A stretch of 64,000 bases of DNA from Chlorophyllum brunneum (lineage: Eukaryota; Basidiomycota; Agaricomycetes; Agaricales; Agaricaceae), in assembly GCA_963576785.1 (NCBI GenBank), contig OY756140.1:3038001-3102000 (forward strand), given 5' to 3'. Positions 34,116 through 46,100 of the stretch are shown here, piece after piece. How positions within the stretch are numbered: the first letter of the stretch is position 1; the number at the start of each line of letters is the position of its first letter. Under the pieces are notes generated by a model. That model was not told the DNA's origin. It did not search any database and worked only from the letters and a program-made list of their open reading frames with translations. Position numbers and translations under genes: made by a program.

Positions 34116-35726
34116 CTGTCGAAAGTGTTGTAGGGGACCTCAAAGTGGCCTCAGACTTGCTGGACCTAATCTCCACCTTCCTCAACAAGATGGTAGAGAA
34201 TATCGACTAGACTACCCTTCTGGGTAATTCAGTCTACCCCCTGGCACAATTGATTATTCGATTGTGCAAGGCTACCAATGACAGTGGATAGTCCACTGTC
34301 AAACTTGGCTTTGGGATGCCTACCATTAGTACTATCCTGAGCACATCTATGGGACTGGCCCCCGCTGCTCCCCCTCCCCCTCCTTCTGCCCCTCATACTC
34401 CTCCAGTACCAAGGGCTTGAGCTGTCCCCCAGCCTCCCCCGGCTGGGCTCCCCCCCCCAAGATCCAGACGTTCTGATGCCTGGTCCAGAGGGACCTTCGA
34501 GTGGTCCTTGCCCCATTGGGGTTGGACTATCTCCTCTCTTGGGCAAGAGGACCTACCAGCGCAAGCCAGTGGCTCCTCCTGCCCCTTCTACTCTGGCTAC
34601 CAAGGCAGGGAACAAGAGAACATTCTCTGTGGTGGCCAAGGAGCCTGCTCCCCAACTGAAAGGGAAGGGAAAGGTGACTATGGCATCGGGGACTGTTGTG
34701 CAGCTTGCACAGATGCTCCCTTTGCTTCCTCTGGACAGGATTCTCACCATGGGTGAGCAAGCCTCTCCTCCCAAGTCCAAAGTCTCTAAGAAGAGGCCTA
34801 GGATGACCACTGCTGGCCCCTCACAGCGTTAGATCATCATTGACTTTGAGGCTACTCCCAAAGTCTCCTCTTTCCATCTCAAAACCATAGTTAACTGTGG
34901 ATTCATGGACTCATGCCTCCACATTTGAGTAGAGTCTACCTCTGCTGAGTACAGGGGTTTTGCTTTGCATACCAATGCTGTTCCCACTCCTGCCAACCTC
35001 AAGGTTGCCAAGATGTGGATTTTAAAGGCTGTCCCTCAGGGAACTGTTTTTACGGTTGGCCTTCCTCAGTCAAAGTCCTATCTCAAGGTCATTGACATCC
35101 CCTACTTTAGGATTGGCGAGACTCACTGGTCCTCTTTTGAGATTGAACAGATCATGAAATGCACTGTGTTTTCTGACCTGTTCACATTAACGGGACCCCC
35201 CTGTATCATGAGGAATTCCAAGGCATCTGATACCACCACGGTGTACTTCAATATTCATGACTCTCAGAAGGGTCAATGGGCAAACCTCCTCCAGAAGTCA
35301 CTCCATATTGGTGGATATGCCTATCCTATCAGGCCATCTGCAGCCTCTCCAGAAGTGTCTCTGTGTAAGCGATGCTTCCACTGGGGTCACCCCATTCAAT
35401 TCTGCAAGGCGCAGGCCTTGAAATGCCCAACCTGTGGTGGTCCTCATTGTGAGGAGCACCACCAAACTCTCTGTGGACGCTGCAAGGGTAACTCCAGTGT
35501 GCAGCCACCCATTCCCTCCATATTGACAGATGAGCCCTGTCCTCATATGCCACGTTGTCTTAACTGTCGAGGTCTGCACCATACAATCTCGAAGAAGTGT
35601 AAATTTTTTGATGCTCGGTTTGAACCTAAGAAAATCAAGAAGTTCTATCACAAGGTGAGTAACAACTGTTTTCGACGGCAATCTCCCCTCACCAACCCTT
35701 GTACTCTACAGCTTGCCAATGAATAG
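34116..35726 (+). pseudogene. LINE-A ORF1, second part of the split copy
   Basis: ORF1 resumes after the insert with the target duplication. It reads through a helical region (LDLISTFLNKMVENID), Pro-rich sequence with a run of nine C at 34450-34458, a Lys/Pro-rich basic part (GKRTYQRKPVAPPAPSTL), then a folded region (LKVIDIPYFRIGETHWSSFE) and three knuckle-like motifs: CKRCFHWGHPIQFC, CPTCGGPHCEEHH and CLNCRGLHHTISKKC. It ends QLANE at TAG 35724-35726. There are stops near 34210 and 34830. ORF1 proteins of this type bind the element RNA. The frame changes at the C-run. Confidence 0.87.
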
Positions 35727-37290
35727 GCAACCTTTAGAACTACGAAATATCCATGTGTACCCACAGAATGTAAATAAAAATTATGATTTAGTTGACACTT
35801 TACTTGAGGATATCAAAGATCACTTTGATGTTCTCTTCTTTCAAGAACCTCCCTGGCAGTTCATCAGATCTGCTCCCTCCACAACTTCTTTCAAGGGGGA
35901 CAATGTTATTGGTGCCCCCAAGCACCCTGAGTGGCTGTGCATGGTTTGGGTCCTGGAGCCTGGCTCTGACCCATGGGTTATGATATTTGTCCATAACCAG
36001 TTGGCTTCTCTAAGACCATCCTATCAGATGGATCTTATCAATCACCGTGAAATCATGGTTCTCTCTCTCTTTTTGGGAGGTGAGACCCTGAATCTCATGA
36101 ATGTTTACTCTGATTCAGAGCACACAGCAATTCAGTTCCTTTCAGACTGATCTGCTACATTGCCCAGGCACATCTATATGGGTGGTGATTTCAATTGCCA
36201 TTCTGAGCTTTGGGACCCTAACTATGGCTCCCACTTGGGTACCTCACAGTCTCTGATCTCTATCAGGACTGAGATTGGTCTAGACCTTGCCCTTTCAGTC
36301 AAGCCTGGGCCTACTCATATTCCACACAACAAGGATCTTCGACCTTTGGTCATTGATCTTGCATTTGTTCTATCAGACCTATCTATTTCTCATAGACCCA
36401 GGTTAGATTACTCCCTTAGGGGTCCATCAGACCACATTCCACTAGTTCTAGTGCTTCCAGTCACACCCACAATAGTGGAGACTCACAGGAAAACCCTGCT
36501 ACATGATAGTGGCAAAGAGGTAGTGCTCTTCCTCACTGATGTTATCTGGGACCTCTGTGAAGTAGCTAGACTTCCAGAACCTACCACTACTGATGAGGTT
36601 GAAGCTGCAGTTCATACTGTAGCAGAAGCCTTTTCCACTGCTTGGGAAGCCCATGCAGTGGACATCATGATCACTTGCCGCTCTAAGCCCTGGTGGAACC
36701 AGGAATGCCACAAAACCTTTGGGAGATATCATGAGACTTGTTCTCACGATGACTACTCTAACTTTAGGCATACTAAGAAGCACACTAAATGCAACTTCTT
36801 TGATGCTCACATTGAGGAAATTGCTTCTTCTAACAAGCAACCATGGGACTTTATGGAATGGGTCCAGAAATGGAAGCTTCCACCTTGCAAGGCTATCCAG
36901 TACAATGGAGAGCCATATCATGTGCTCCCAGATCTCTGGGATGTACTCCACAATATCTACAACTCAGCTTCTGGCCAAGCTATGGATATTTCTGTTCTTA
37001 ATCTGCTACCAAGCCTTCTGGCTAGGGAGTGGGTCCATTTCTCAGCCTTAGAGCTGATGGATGCCCTGAGCACCTGCTTGGGTGTGTCCGCCCCAGGGCT
37101 AGACCATGTAACATGGACCCACCTCAAAGAGATCACTGAGAACCCCAATGTCCTTTGGCTATTCATTGAGATAGCTAATGCCTGCATGTGTGTGGGTCAT
37201 TGGCCATCCCATTTCAAGGAAAGTTTGTCAGTTATCATACCAAAACCAGGCAAACTGTCCTACTCAATGCCTAAGGTGTTCAGGCCCATT
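35719..37290 (+). pseudogene. LINE-A ORF2 endonuclease and start of RT (split copy)
   Basis: ATG 35719-35721 overlaps the ORF1 stop (ATGAATAG). The frame reads FFQEPPWQF, a stop at 36151 (UGA in the sequence SD*SAT), GGDFNCHSELWDP, VIDLAFV, GPSDHIPLVLVLP and the linker SKPWWNQECHKTFGRYHET, then RT motif SVIIPKPGKLSYSMP and VFRPI. It stops at 37290, where the chimeric insert begins; RT resumes at 40148. The endonuclease motifs are complete; only one nonsense change lies within it. Confidence 0.88.
37275..37290. repeat. Target-site duplication, left copy (decayed)
   Basis: GGTGTTCAGGCCCATT here corresponds to GGCATTCCGGCCCATT at 40132-40147. The full LINE-A reads GGCGTTCAGACCCATT, so the two copies show opposite CG decay (TG here, CA there). 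They bracket the insert 37291-40131. Confidence 0.72.
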
Positions 37291-38715
37291 ACTCCTTGAC
37301 TTGTACCACTACTATCACTTTTTCACTTCCCTTTCCTCATCACACCATTTGTTTCTTGGGCTCTCTCTCATGGGCCCGTATCTTTTCTGAGCCTTTGCTG
37401 GCTGTAGAGGGGTGGTCTGTATGGCAACATTAGTTGGTTAATAGGCAGCATACCCTTGGTGAAGGCAATTAAAGGTGGGCATATCCCCACCATTCATCTG
37501 ACTGATGCCTATACAAATAGATCAACAAGGCAGCCCCTTGGTAAAGGGTCTTAATGGCTGGGATACTGGCTACCTTGCTTGCTCGTACTTGCTGGGTTGC
37601 CAGTGGTGGTGGCCCTTCTATTAATCCAATGGTGTTGTAGTCCTGTATAGAGTTTGCATAGTGGTTTTAACCCCTACTGCAGCTTAAGTCTGGCTAGTAT
37701 CTTGAGACTGGGTTATCCTGGCTGATAACAGACATCCAGGCCTACCCCTAATCATGCTTGCACGTTAGTGGGGAGTGTGCTGAAAAAAGCTGCCCTGTCG
37801 CACCCAAAAGGGACTGAAAGGATAAGGGACGGTAATAGGGGGTATGGAGGTGAAAACAAGCCAACCAAAAGGATAGGCCACCTCCCACCAGTGTCACCAT
37901 GCCTTCGGAAACCCCTTTGGGGGTAGCGCCTAGTTGTTAGTAGGGATACACCAAACTCCAGGACACTGGGCGGGTATGGGTCAATGTGGGAAAACTTGGA
38001 TTGATTGGCACTTGTTCCACAGATTGCTTAGTAACCCATTCTGCGGGTTGCTTATGTGATCCAATGTGAACACCATTCTGATAACACCCCCTGCAAGATG
38101 GAGATCCCTGCCAGTATTAGCATGCAGATCTGCACCCAAAGACAAGTTGCCTCCTCTGGGGGTAGGGCATAGCAAAAGTAGCTGCAGGGGAACAGAAGCT
38201 AGTCCAGGGGTTGCGCCTTGGAGGTACACCTTTGTGGCCTCTGCCTGCCCAACTAGTAGACTGTAGTGGGCCATTTACTGGGAGCATGCTGAAAAAAGCC
38301 GCCTGGGTACCGAGAAGGAGTAGCCTGGCTCGAGAGGTCTAGATCCTCTGTCAATGGGTCTCTGCCAACAATGGAGTGTACCCATTTAAGTTGATACCAT
38401 GTAAGTAGTCTAGATTTGGGGTGGCAATGTACATAGTCATGCAGTAAGATCCCATCCATATACCATATAGGAAGGATGCCTCAAGTGAATGGCAGGCCAG
38501 TCCTCAGAGATACCATGCTCTCTCAGTAGCAGAGTGTCCACCCAAGCTAAAGGCTTTACCTCTTAGGAGGGAGGGGCAAAGTCCCTGCAATATGGCCAGA
38601 TGCAACACCAATATAGGAGCCTGGGAACATACTGGGCATTCTATGGGCACATATCATCTCAAGACCCCCATCTCTGGGCTGCTAGGAGTTTGCCTGCAAG
38701 GGACTCCATGTATGG
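37291..38715. other. Unknown 1.4-kb sequence joined to a LINE-A 3' end
   Basis: No coding frame or known element is recognisable. The motif (A/G)TGCTGAAAAAAGC(C/T)GCC occurs at 37776-37793 and 38285-38303. Its flank at 38270-38345 matches the reverse complement of 50905-50985 over about 75 bp (ACTGGGA..., CCTGG(T/C)TCGAGAGG), so this belongs to a dispersed repeat. CTTCGGAAACCCCTTTGGGGGTAGCG near 37913 could form a stem. It abuts the LINE-A piece at 38715 with no poly-A and lies within the target duplication. Confidence 0.55.
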
Positions 38716-40131
38716 GCATGACTCCTACTCAGGTGGTTAAGGTCAAGGGACCAGTCACAGAGGCAAACTCTCGTTTGTCAGTCTTAACAGAGACATTCGA
38801 GCCATTTGCACTCCAAGCATCGCCAGGTTCTCATCTCCTGGACCACTACGCAGCCCAGGTGACTTACAAAATGTATGATGCCTCGCTCGGTGGAAACCCT
38901 GCAGGTTGTCAAGTAGACTTGCTCAACAATACTCTTCGTGAGTATCATGAGAACAGACAGGTTGTCTATGCAGCGACAGACACAAGTCTGCCACTGATTA
39001 GAGACTACCAGGCGGTTTCGGCTGCCCATGTTTATAGGGGAACATGTTTTCTTCGTGCATCGCATCACCCAGCTGGCAAAGTCACAGCCTCAGATGCTGA
39101 GCTTTTTGCCATTCATATAGCTTTGGGGACTGCTGCGGCAGTTTCTGAAGCTGTACACATTGTGGTCTTTATGGACTCAATTGGTTCTGCCAAACGAGCT
39201 CTTGACCCATCCATACATTCTGGTTAGGGACATTCCCTGGCTGTTTGTCGTCTTTTGTTGGAGTGGTTCAGGGGTTGTCCTGACTGTTCCCTCACTTTCT
39301 GGTCCATTCCATTGTTGGCGGAATGGTCCATTCATCAGGATGTACATTTATTTGCTACTAACCTTCAAGTCACCACTGGACAAAGTCTAGCAATGTCCAT
39401 CGATTTGCTGCATAAGCTCAATGTAGCAACCGTTCAGAAGGCCTGGAGGGTTACCTTCCAGGACTCCTCATATTGCGGTTCGAACTTCCTTGTTCTCAAG
39501 GATAGTAAGAACAAAGTTTTACAGCCAATGTACCTCCATGGGGGTTCTTGGCTTCTGTTCTTTCCCTCTCAGTCCATTGTGATGAGAGCAAACCATGCCA
39601 TTCTTGGACATGCTCCAACTGGCGAGTACTACTCCTGGTTCCATCCTCTTGAGCCTGTTGGCTGTGAGTGTGGGGCTCCTTTGGAGACCTGCACTCATAT
39701 CTTGTGCTCTTGTCCTTTGTACAAGAGACGTCGTGGCCTGCCAGTCTCTATTGACCAGCTGGTGTCTTTTCTTGGGTGCAACCCTGCTGCATTTGCATTC
39801 AAGTCCAACAGACTACTTGCAGGCATTGGATAATGTGATGTGGCCCCTGCTAACTTCCCATATCTCCGGTGTGTGTAGAAGTTAATTGCGAATTGACATA
39901 TACTCTCCCTAGGGAGGGAAGGCTAGGGGTCGCTCATTATTCCGGTATAGGATTCACACATCCATGCGCGTTTCCACAACTATCCACCCAGACTGCCTGT
40001 TGGTAGTCTATTTTGGCCAGAAGAGAGCCCATCTTTGATTACTCTCTATTGTATGTACATGTCATAGTAGATACAGGTGGATTGCGATTGCGCACCACCC
40101 TAAACATGATGATTTAAAAAAAAAAAAAAAA
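38716..40131 (+). mobile_element. LINE-A 3' end (RNase H, 3' UTR, poly-A) of a chimeric insert
   Basis: It starts at TPTQVVKVKGPVTEANSRL, after the RT domain, and reads RNase H with ATDTSLPLIRD, ASDAELFAI and VFMDSIGSAKRA (third Asp block FTDS is FMDS), a stop at 39225, then VDWF-like region to CECGAPLETCTHILCSC, ending at 39831-39833. The 3' UTR runs to 40114 and poly-A to 40131. Upstream it is fused to unknown sequence (37291-38715). Confidence 0.85.
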
Positions 40132-40463
40132 GGCATTCCGGCCCATTGTGCTCCTGAATACCTTTGGCAAGCTCAGAAGATAATCTTAAATCATCTCCAG
40201 TTTGACTTGGTCAAACATGGAGTTTTTCATCCAAATCAGCTTGGTAATATCTGTCAGAGGTCTACTGATGATGCTGGGATGCTCCTAACCCACATCATTT
40301 GTGTGGGATAGGCCAAGGGCCTCAAGACTAGTGTTGTCACTTTTGACATCGCTCAGTTCTTTCCTTCACTCAACCACAGTATGTTGTTGGCAATTCTATG
40401 GAAGCAAGGATTCAACCCCTATATGAGTAAATTCTTTGCCTCCTATTTAGTCAGCTGCTCTAC
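40132..40463 (+). pseudogene. LINE-A RT, third part of the split copy
   Basis: It repeats the target site and continues RT: FRPIVLLNTFGKL, then a frameshift by a short deletion (AAGCTCAGAAG against AAGCTCATCGAGAAG), HGVFHPNQLGNICQRSTDD, a stop in VW*AKG, and VTFDIAQFFPSLNHSMLLAI. It is cut at 40463 by the poly-T of the next minus-strand LINE-A. YVDD and beyond are not found downstream on +. Confidence 0.82.
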
Positions 40464-42425
40464 TTTTTTTTTTTTTTTTTTTTAAATCAACATGTTTAGG
40501 GTGGTGTGTAATCGCAGTCCACCTGTATCTACTGTGACAAGTAGGCTACATAGGTAGGTAACAGAAGACGGGCTCTCCCCTGGCTGAACTAGACTGCCGA
40601 CAGGTGGTCTGGGTGAATGGTCATGGAAACATGCATGAGTGCGCGAATCCTAGACCAGATAAGCAAGCGACCCCTAGCCTCCCCTCCCTAGGGAGAGTAT
40701 GTGTCAACTTGCAATTAACTTCTACACATGTCAGAGACGTAGGAAGCTAGCAGGGGCCGTGCTGTGTTATCCAACTCCCGCAAGTGGTGTGTTGGCCTTA
40801 AATGCAAATGCAGAAGGATTATGCTTAAGGAAACTAACCAGCTGGTCAAGGGAGACTGGCAGGCCACGATGTCTCTTGTACAAGGGACAAGAGCACAAGA
40901 TATGAGTGCAGGTCTCCAGAAGAGCCCCACACTCGCAGCTGATAGGCTCTAGAGGATGAAACTGGGAGCGGTACTCACCAGTTGGAGTGTGCCCGAGAAT
41001 GGCATGATTTGCTCCCATCGTGATGGACTGAGAGGGAAAGGAAGAAAGCCAAGAACCCCCATGGAGGTACGTTGGCTGTAGAAGTTTGTTCTTACTGTCC
41101 TTGAGGGCAAGGAAGTTCGAACCATGGTAAGAGGAGTTCTGGAAAGAAACTTTCCAGGTCTTCTGAACAGTTGCTATGGTGAGTTTACACAGCAAATCAA
41201 TAGATGTTGCTGGATGGTGTCCAGCAGCAACCTGAAGGTCAGTGGCAAATAAATGCACATCCTGATGAATGGACCATTTCACCGATAACAGAACAGACCA
41301 GAATGTGAGGGAGTAGTCAGGACGATCCCTGAACCACTCCAACAAGAGATAACAAACAGCTAGGGAATGTCCCTGGCCAGAATGTACGGACAGGTCAAGA
41401 GTTCACTTGGCAGAACCAATTGAGTCCATAAAGACCACAATATGTACAGCCTTAGAGACTGCCGCAGCAGTCCCCAAAGCCATACAAATGATGAAAAGTT
41501 CAGCATCTGGGGCTGTAACCTTGCCAGCTGGGTGACATGTCGCACGGAGCAAATGCATCCCCCTGTAAATGTGGGCAGCCACAACCACCTGGTAATCTCC
41601 AATCAGTGGCAGACTTGCATCTGTTGCTGTGTAGACAACCTGCCTATCCTCATGATACCCATGAAGGGTATCATTGAGCAAATCCACCTGACGACCCACA
41701 GGGTTTCCACCGAGCAAGGCGTCATACGTCTTGAAAGTCACCTGGACTGCATAGCGGTCCAGGAGTCATGAACCTGGCAACACTTCAAGCGCAAATGGCT
41801 TGAATGTCTCTGTTAAGTCTGGCAAATGAGAGTTTGCCTCCGTGACTGGCCCCTTGACCTTGACCACCTAGGTGGGGGTCATGAGAGCGATCGATCTGGG
41901 ATATGGAACACAACCCCCTATATACTGATGCCCCATAACAGAGCAAACCGGGTGGTTCTCAGAGAGGGTGGCAATCCTGTGGACAGCACGGGTAGCCAGT
42001 TTCTTGAGATGAAGATGGATGGGAATGAGGCCAGCCAAGGCCTCAGCTCCTCTGGTAGGGCTGGTGCAGAATGCACCAGTGACCCACAATGCAGCTTTGT
42101 GCTGCATAGTGTTAAGTTGTTTCAGAAGGGCCTTGTTACAGGCACCTTCATAAAACCACAAACGGAACCCATACGTAGCAATAGGCACTACACATAAGTG
42201 ATACAGAGTCCTTTTCTGAGCAGGAAGAAGACCTCACAATGAGTTACCAAGCATGCCCATGGGCTTGACCATGGACAGAGACTTAGTAGCGTAATGTCGA
42301 ACGTGCTCCTTGAAAGTAAGAGCCCGATCGAAGAAAAAACCCAAGTACCTCCAAGAGGTCTTAGGGCATAGCAGAGTATTGCCGGTATGGGGAGAATATC
42401 CCAAATCCAGCGGTGGGTTGTCATC
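40464..42425 (-). mobile_element. 5'-truncated LINE-A (RT end, RNase H, 3' UTR)
   Basis: Poly-T at 40464-40483 is the tail. On minus the frame starts at 42425 within RT (PPLDLGYSPHTGNTLL, WRYLGFFFDRALTF), continues through IATYGFRLWFYEGA, ALWVTGAFCTSPT, RNase H ATDASLPLIG, APDAELFII, VFMDSIGSAK, and ends CECGALLETCTHILCSC at about 40900 and stop at 40767. Several stops occur (for example around 41870 and 41403). The left flank is LINE-A on + and the right flank is the tail of another LINE-A, with no clear duplication. Confidence 0.87.
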
Positions 42426-42832
42426 TTTTTTTTTTTTAAAATCATCATGTTTAAGGTGGTGCATAATTGCAGTCCACCTGTATCTACTGTGACATATAGG
42501 CTACAAAGAGGGTAATATACAAAGATGGGCTCTCCCCTGGCCAAACTAGACCCGCCGACAGGCAGTCTGGGTGAATGGTTGCAGAGACATGCATGAACGC
42601 ATGAATCCTAGACCAGATATGCAAGCGACCCCTAGCCTCCCCTCCCTAGGGAGAGTATGCGTCAATTCGCAATTAACTTCTACACACGTCAAAGATGTTG
42701 GAAGCTAGCAGGGGTCATGCTGCATTATCCAACTCCTGCATGCAGTATGTTGGCCTTAAATGCAAACGCAGAAGGATTACGTTTAAGAAAATTAACCAGC
42801 TGGCCGAGAGAGACCAGCAGGCCACGATGTCT
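42426..42832 (-). mobile_element. Older LINE-A copy, 3' part (left of the nested insert)
   Basis: Poly-T 42426-42437 is its tail, followed by 3' UTR and the last codons of ORF2 on minus. It is cut at 42832 by the full LINE-A and continues at 49099. The tail lies directly on the 5' end of the preceding LINE-A. Confidence 0.85.
42817..42832. repeat. Target-site duplication of the full LINE-A, left copy
   Basis: GCAGGCCACGATGTCT is repeated exactly at 49099-49114. Sixteen of sixteen bases match. Confidence 0.95.
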
Positions 42833-43140
42833 TTTTTTTTTTTTTTTTTTTTTTTAAATCAACATGTTTAAGGTGGTGCGCGATTGCAGTCCACCTGTAT
42901 CTACTGTGACATGTAGGCTACAATATAGAGATGTACGAAGATAGGCTCTCCCCTGGCCGAACTAGACCGCCGACAGGCGGTCTGGGTGAAGGGTCGCGGG
43001 AACACGCACGGACGCGTGAATCCTAGACCAGATACGTAGAGCGACCCCTTGCCTCCCCTCCCTAAGGAGAGTATGCGTCAATTCGCAATTAACTTCTACA
43101 CACGTCAAAGACATGGGAAGCTAGCAGGGGCCGCGCCGCG

Positions 43141-46100
43141 TTATCCAACTCCCGCAAGCAGTGTGTTGGACTTAAACGCAAACGCAGAAGGATTGCGTTT
43201 AAGAAAACTAACAAGCTGGTCAATAGAGACCGGCAAGCCACGACGTCTCTTGTACAGAGGACAAGAGCACAAGATATGAGTGCGAGTCTCCAAAGGAGCC
43301 CCACACTCGCAGCCAATAGGCTCTAGAGGATGAAACCGGGAGCGGTACTCGCCGGTTGGAGCGTGCCCGAGGATGGCACGGTTCGCTCTCGTCGCGACGG
43401 ACTGAGAGGGAAAAGAAGGAAGCCACGAACCCCCGTGGAGGTACGTTGGCTGTAACACCTTGTCCTTACTATCCTTGAGAGCAAGGAAGTTCGAGCCGCG
43501 ATAAGAGGAGTCCTGGAAAGTGACTTTCCAGGCCTTCTGTATAGTTGCCACGTTGATTTTACGCAGCGAGTCAATAGATGTCGCTGGACGACGTCCGGCG
43601 GCAACCTGAAGATCGGTGGCAAATACATGCACACCATGATGAATGGACCATTTCGCTGATGACGGAACGGACCAGAAGGTGAGGGAGCGGTCAGGGCGAT
43701 CCCTGAACCAATCCACCAAAAGACGACACACCGCCAGGGAATGGCCCTGGCCTGAGTGTACGGATGGGTCGAGAGCTCGCTTGGCAGAACCAATCGAGTC
43801 CGTAAAGACCGCAATGTGCACAGCCTCAGAGACTGCCGCGGCAGTTCCCAAAGCCATACGGATGGCGAACAGTTCAGCATCTGGGGCTGTAACCTTGCCG
43901 GCCGGGTGACGCGTCGCGTGAAGCAAGCGTGTCCCCCTATAAACGTGGGCAGCAGAAACTGCCTGGAAGTCCCCCACCAGCGGCAGACTTGCGTCCGTCG
44001 CTGCGTAGACAACCTGTCTGTCCTCACGATACCCACGAAGGGTATCGTTGAGCAAATCCACCTGGCGACCCGCAGGGTTTCCCCCGAGCGAGGCGTCATA
44101 CGTCTTGTAAGTCACTTGGGCCGAGAACCGGTCCAGGAGACGGGAACCTGGGGACGCCTCGAGCGCAAACGGCTCGAACGTCTCCGTTAGGTCTGGCAAA
44201 CGAGAGTTTGCCTCCGTGACCGGCCCCTTGACCTTACCCGCCTGGGCGGGGGTCATAAGAGCGATCGATCTGGGGTGTGGAACACAACCCCCTATATACT
44301 GACGCCCCAAAACGGAACGAACAGGGTGATTGTCGGAAAGCGTAGCCACCCTGTGGACAGCACGGGCAGCTAACTTCCTGAGATGAAGATGGATGGGGAT
44401 GAGGCCAGCTAAGGCCTCAGCTCCTCCGGTAGGACTAGTGCGAAATGCACCAGTGATCCACAGTGCAGCCTTCCGTTGCATAGTGTTGAGTTGTTTCAGA
44501 AGGGCCTTGTTACGGGCCCCTTCATAAAACCAGAGTCGAAACCCATACGTAGCGATAGGCACTACGCACGAGCGGTACAGAGTCCTCTTCTGAGTAGGAA
44601 GAAGGCCTCGCGAAGAGTTACCAAGCATGCCCATGGCCTTGACCGTGGACAGAGACTTAGTAGCGTAATGCCGAACGTGCTCCTTAAACGTAAGAGCGCG
44701 ATCGAAGAAGAAACCCAAGTACCTCCAGTGGGTCTTGGGGCGAAGCGGAGTATCGCCGGTATGGGGAGCATACCCCAAATCTAGCGGAGGGTTGTCATCT
44801 CCCCGTTTACGGGAGAAATGAAAGACTTCAGACTTGTCATGCTCGACGGCAAGCCCAAACGCAGTAGTCAGGCGATAAATAATCTGGTATGCCTGCTTGA
44901 GGCATACCAAATTAGGTTCCCAAGTTTTAGCTTGGGCGATGACGAGGCCATCGTCGACATATGAGAGCAGAGTGCTCCCAAGAGCGATCGCCTCCCTGTC
45001 ATAAAGCTTCATGAAGGGGGCAAGATAGAGACCGGAGAGGACAGGAGAGAGCGAAGAGCCCTGACCGACCCCAACGTCCGCCTGTCTGAGATCAGACTTG
45101 TGGTCCCCCCACGCATACTGCGTAGAGCGGCCAACCAAGTAAGAGGCAAAGAATCTACCCACACAGGGGTCGAATCCTTGCTTCCGTAGAATCGCCAACA
45201 ACATAGAGTGGTTGAGCGAAGGAAAGAACTGAGCGATGTCAAAAGCGACAACACTAGTCTTGAGGCCCTTGGCCCACCCCGCGCGAACGATGTGGGTTAG
45301 GAGCATCCCAACATCATCAGTGGACCTCTGACGGATACCACCGAGCTAATTTGGATGAAAAACTCCATGTTTGACAGAGTCAAACTGGAGGCGATTCGAG
45401 ATCATCTTCTCGATGAGCTTACCGAAGGTGTTCAAGAGCACAATGGGTCTGAACGCCTTGGGCGTTGAATAGGATGGCTTGCCCGGCTTCGGTATGATAA
45501 CCGACAAGCTTTCCTTGAGATGGGACGGCCAATAACCTACACTCATGCAGGCATTGGCTATCCCGATGAATAGCCGAAGGACATCAGGGTCCTCGGTGAT
45601 CTCCTTGAGGTGGGTCCACGTTACGTGGTCCGGCCCCGGGGCGGACACACCCGAGCATGCGCTAAGGGCATCCATCAGCTCTAAGGCTGAAAAGTGGACC
45701 CACTCCCGAGCCGTAAGGCTGGGCAGCGGATCAAGAACGGAAACATCCACAGCTCGGCCAGAAGCCGAATTGTAGGTATTGTGGAGTGCATCCCAGAGAT
45801 CCGGGAGTGCGTGACATGGCTCTCCATTGTACTGGATAGCCTCGCAGGGTGGAAGCTTCCGCTTTTGGACCCATTCCATAAGGTCCCACGGTCGCTTGTT
45901 CGTAGAAGCAATCTCCTCGATGCGAGCATCAAAGAAGTTGCGCTTAGCGCGCTTCTTAGCACGTCTAAAGTTAGAGTAGTCCTCGTGAGAGCGAGTTTCA
46001 CGATATCTCCCGAAAGTTTCGCGGCATTCCTGGTTCCACCAGGGTTTAGAGCGGCGAGTGATCATGATGTCCACTGCATGGGCTTCCCACGCGGTGGAAA

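Noticed and set aside
42832..42855. T-runs read as pol III or intrinsic terminators
   Set aside because: Each run lies next to a LINE 3' UTR read on minus, with target duplications; they are poly-A tails.
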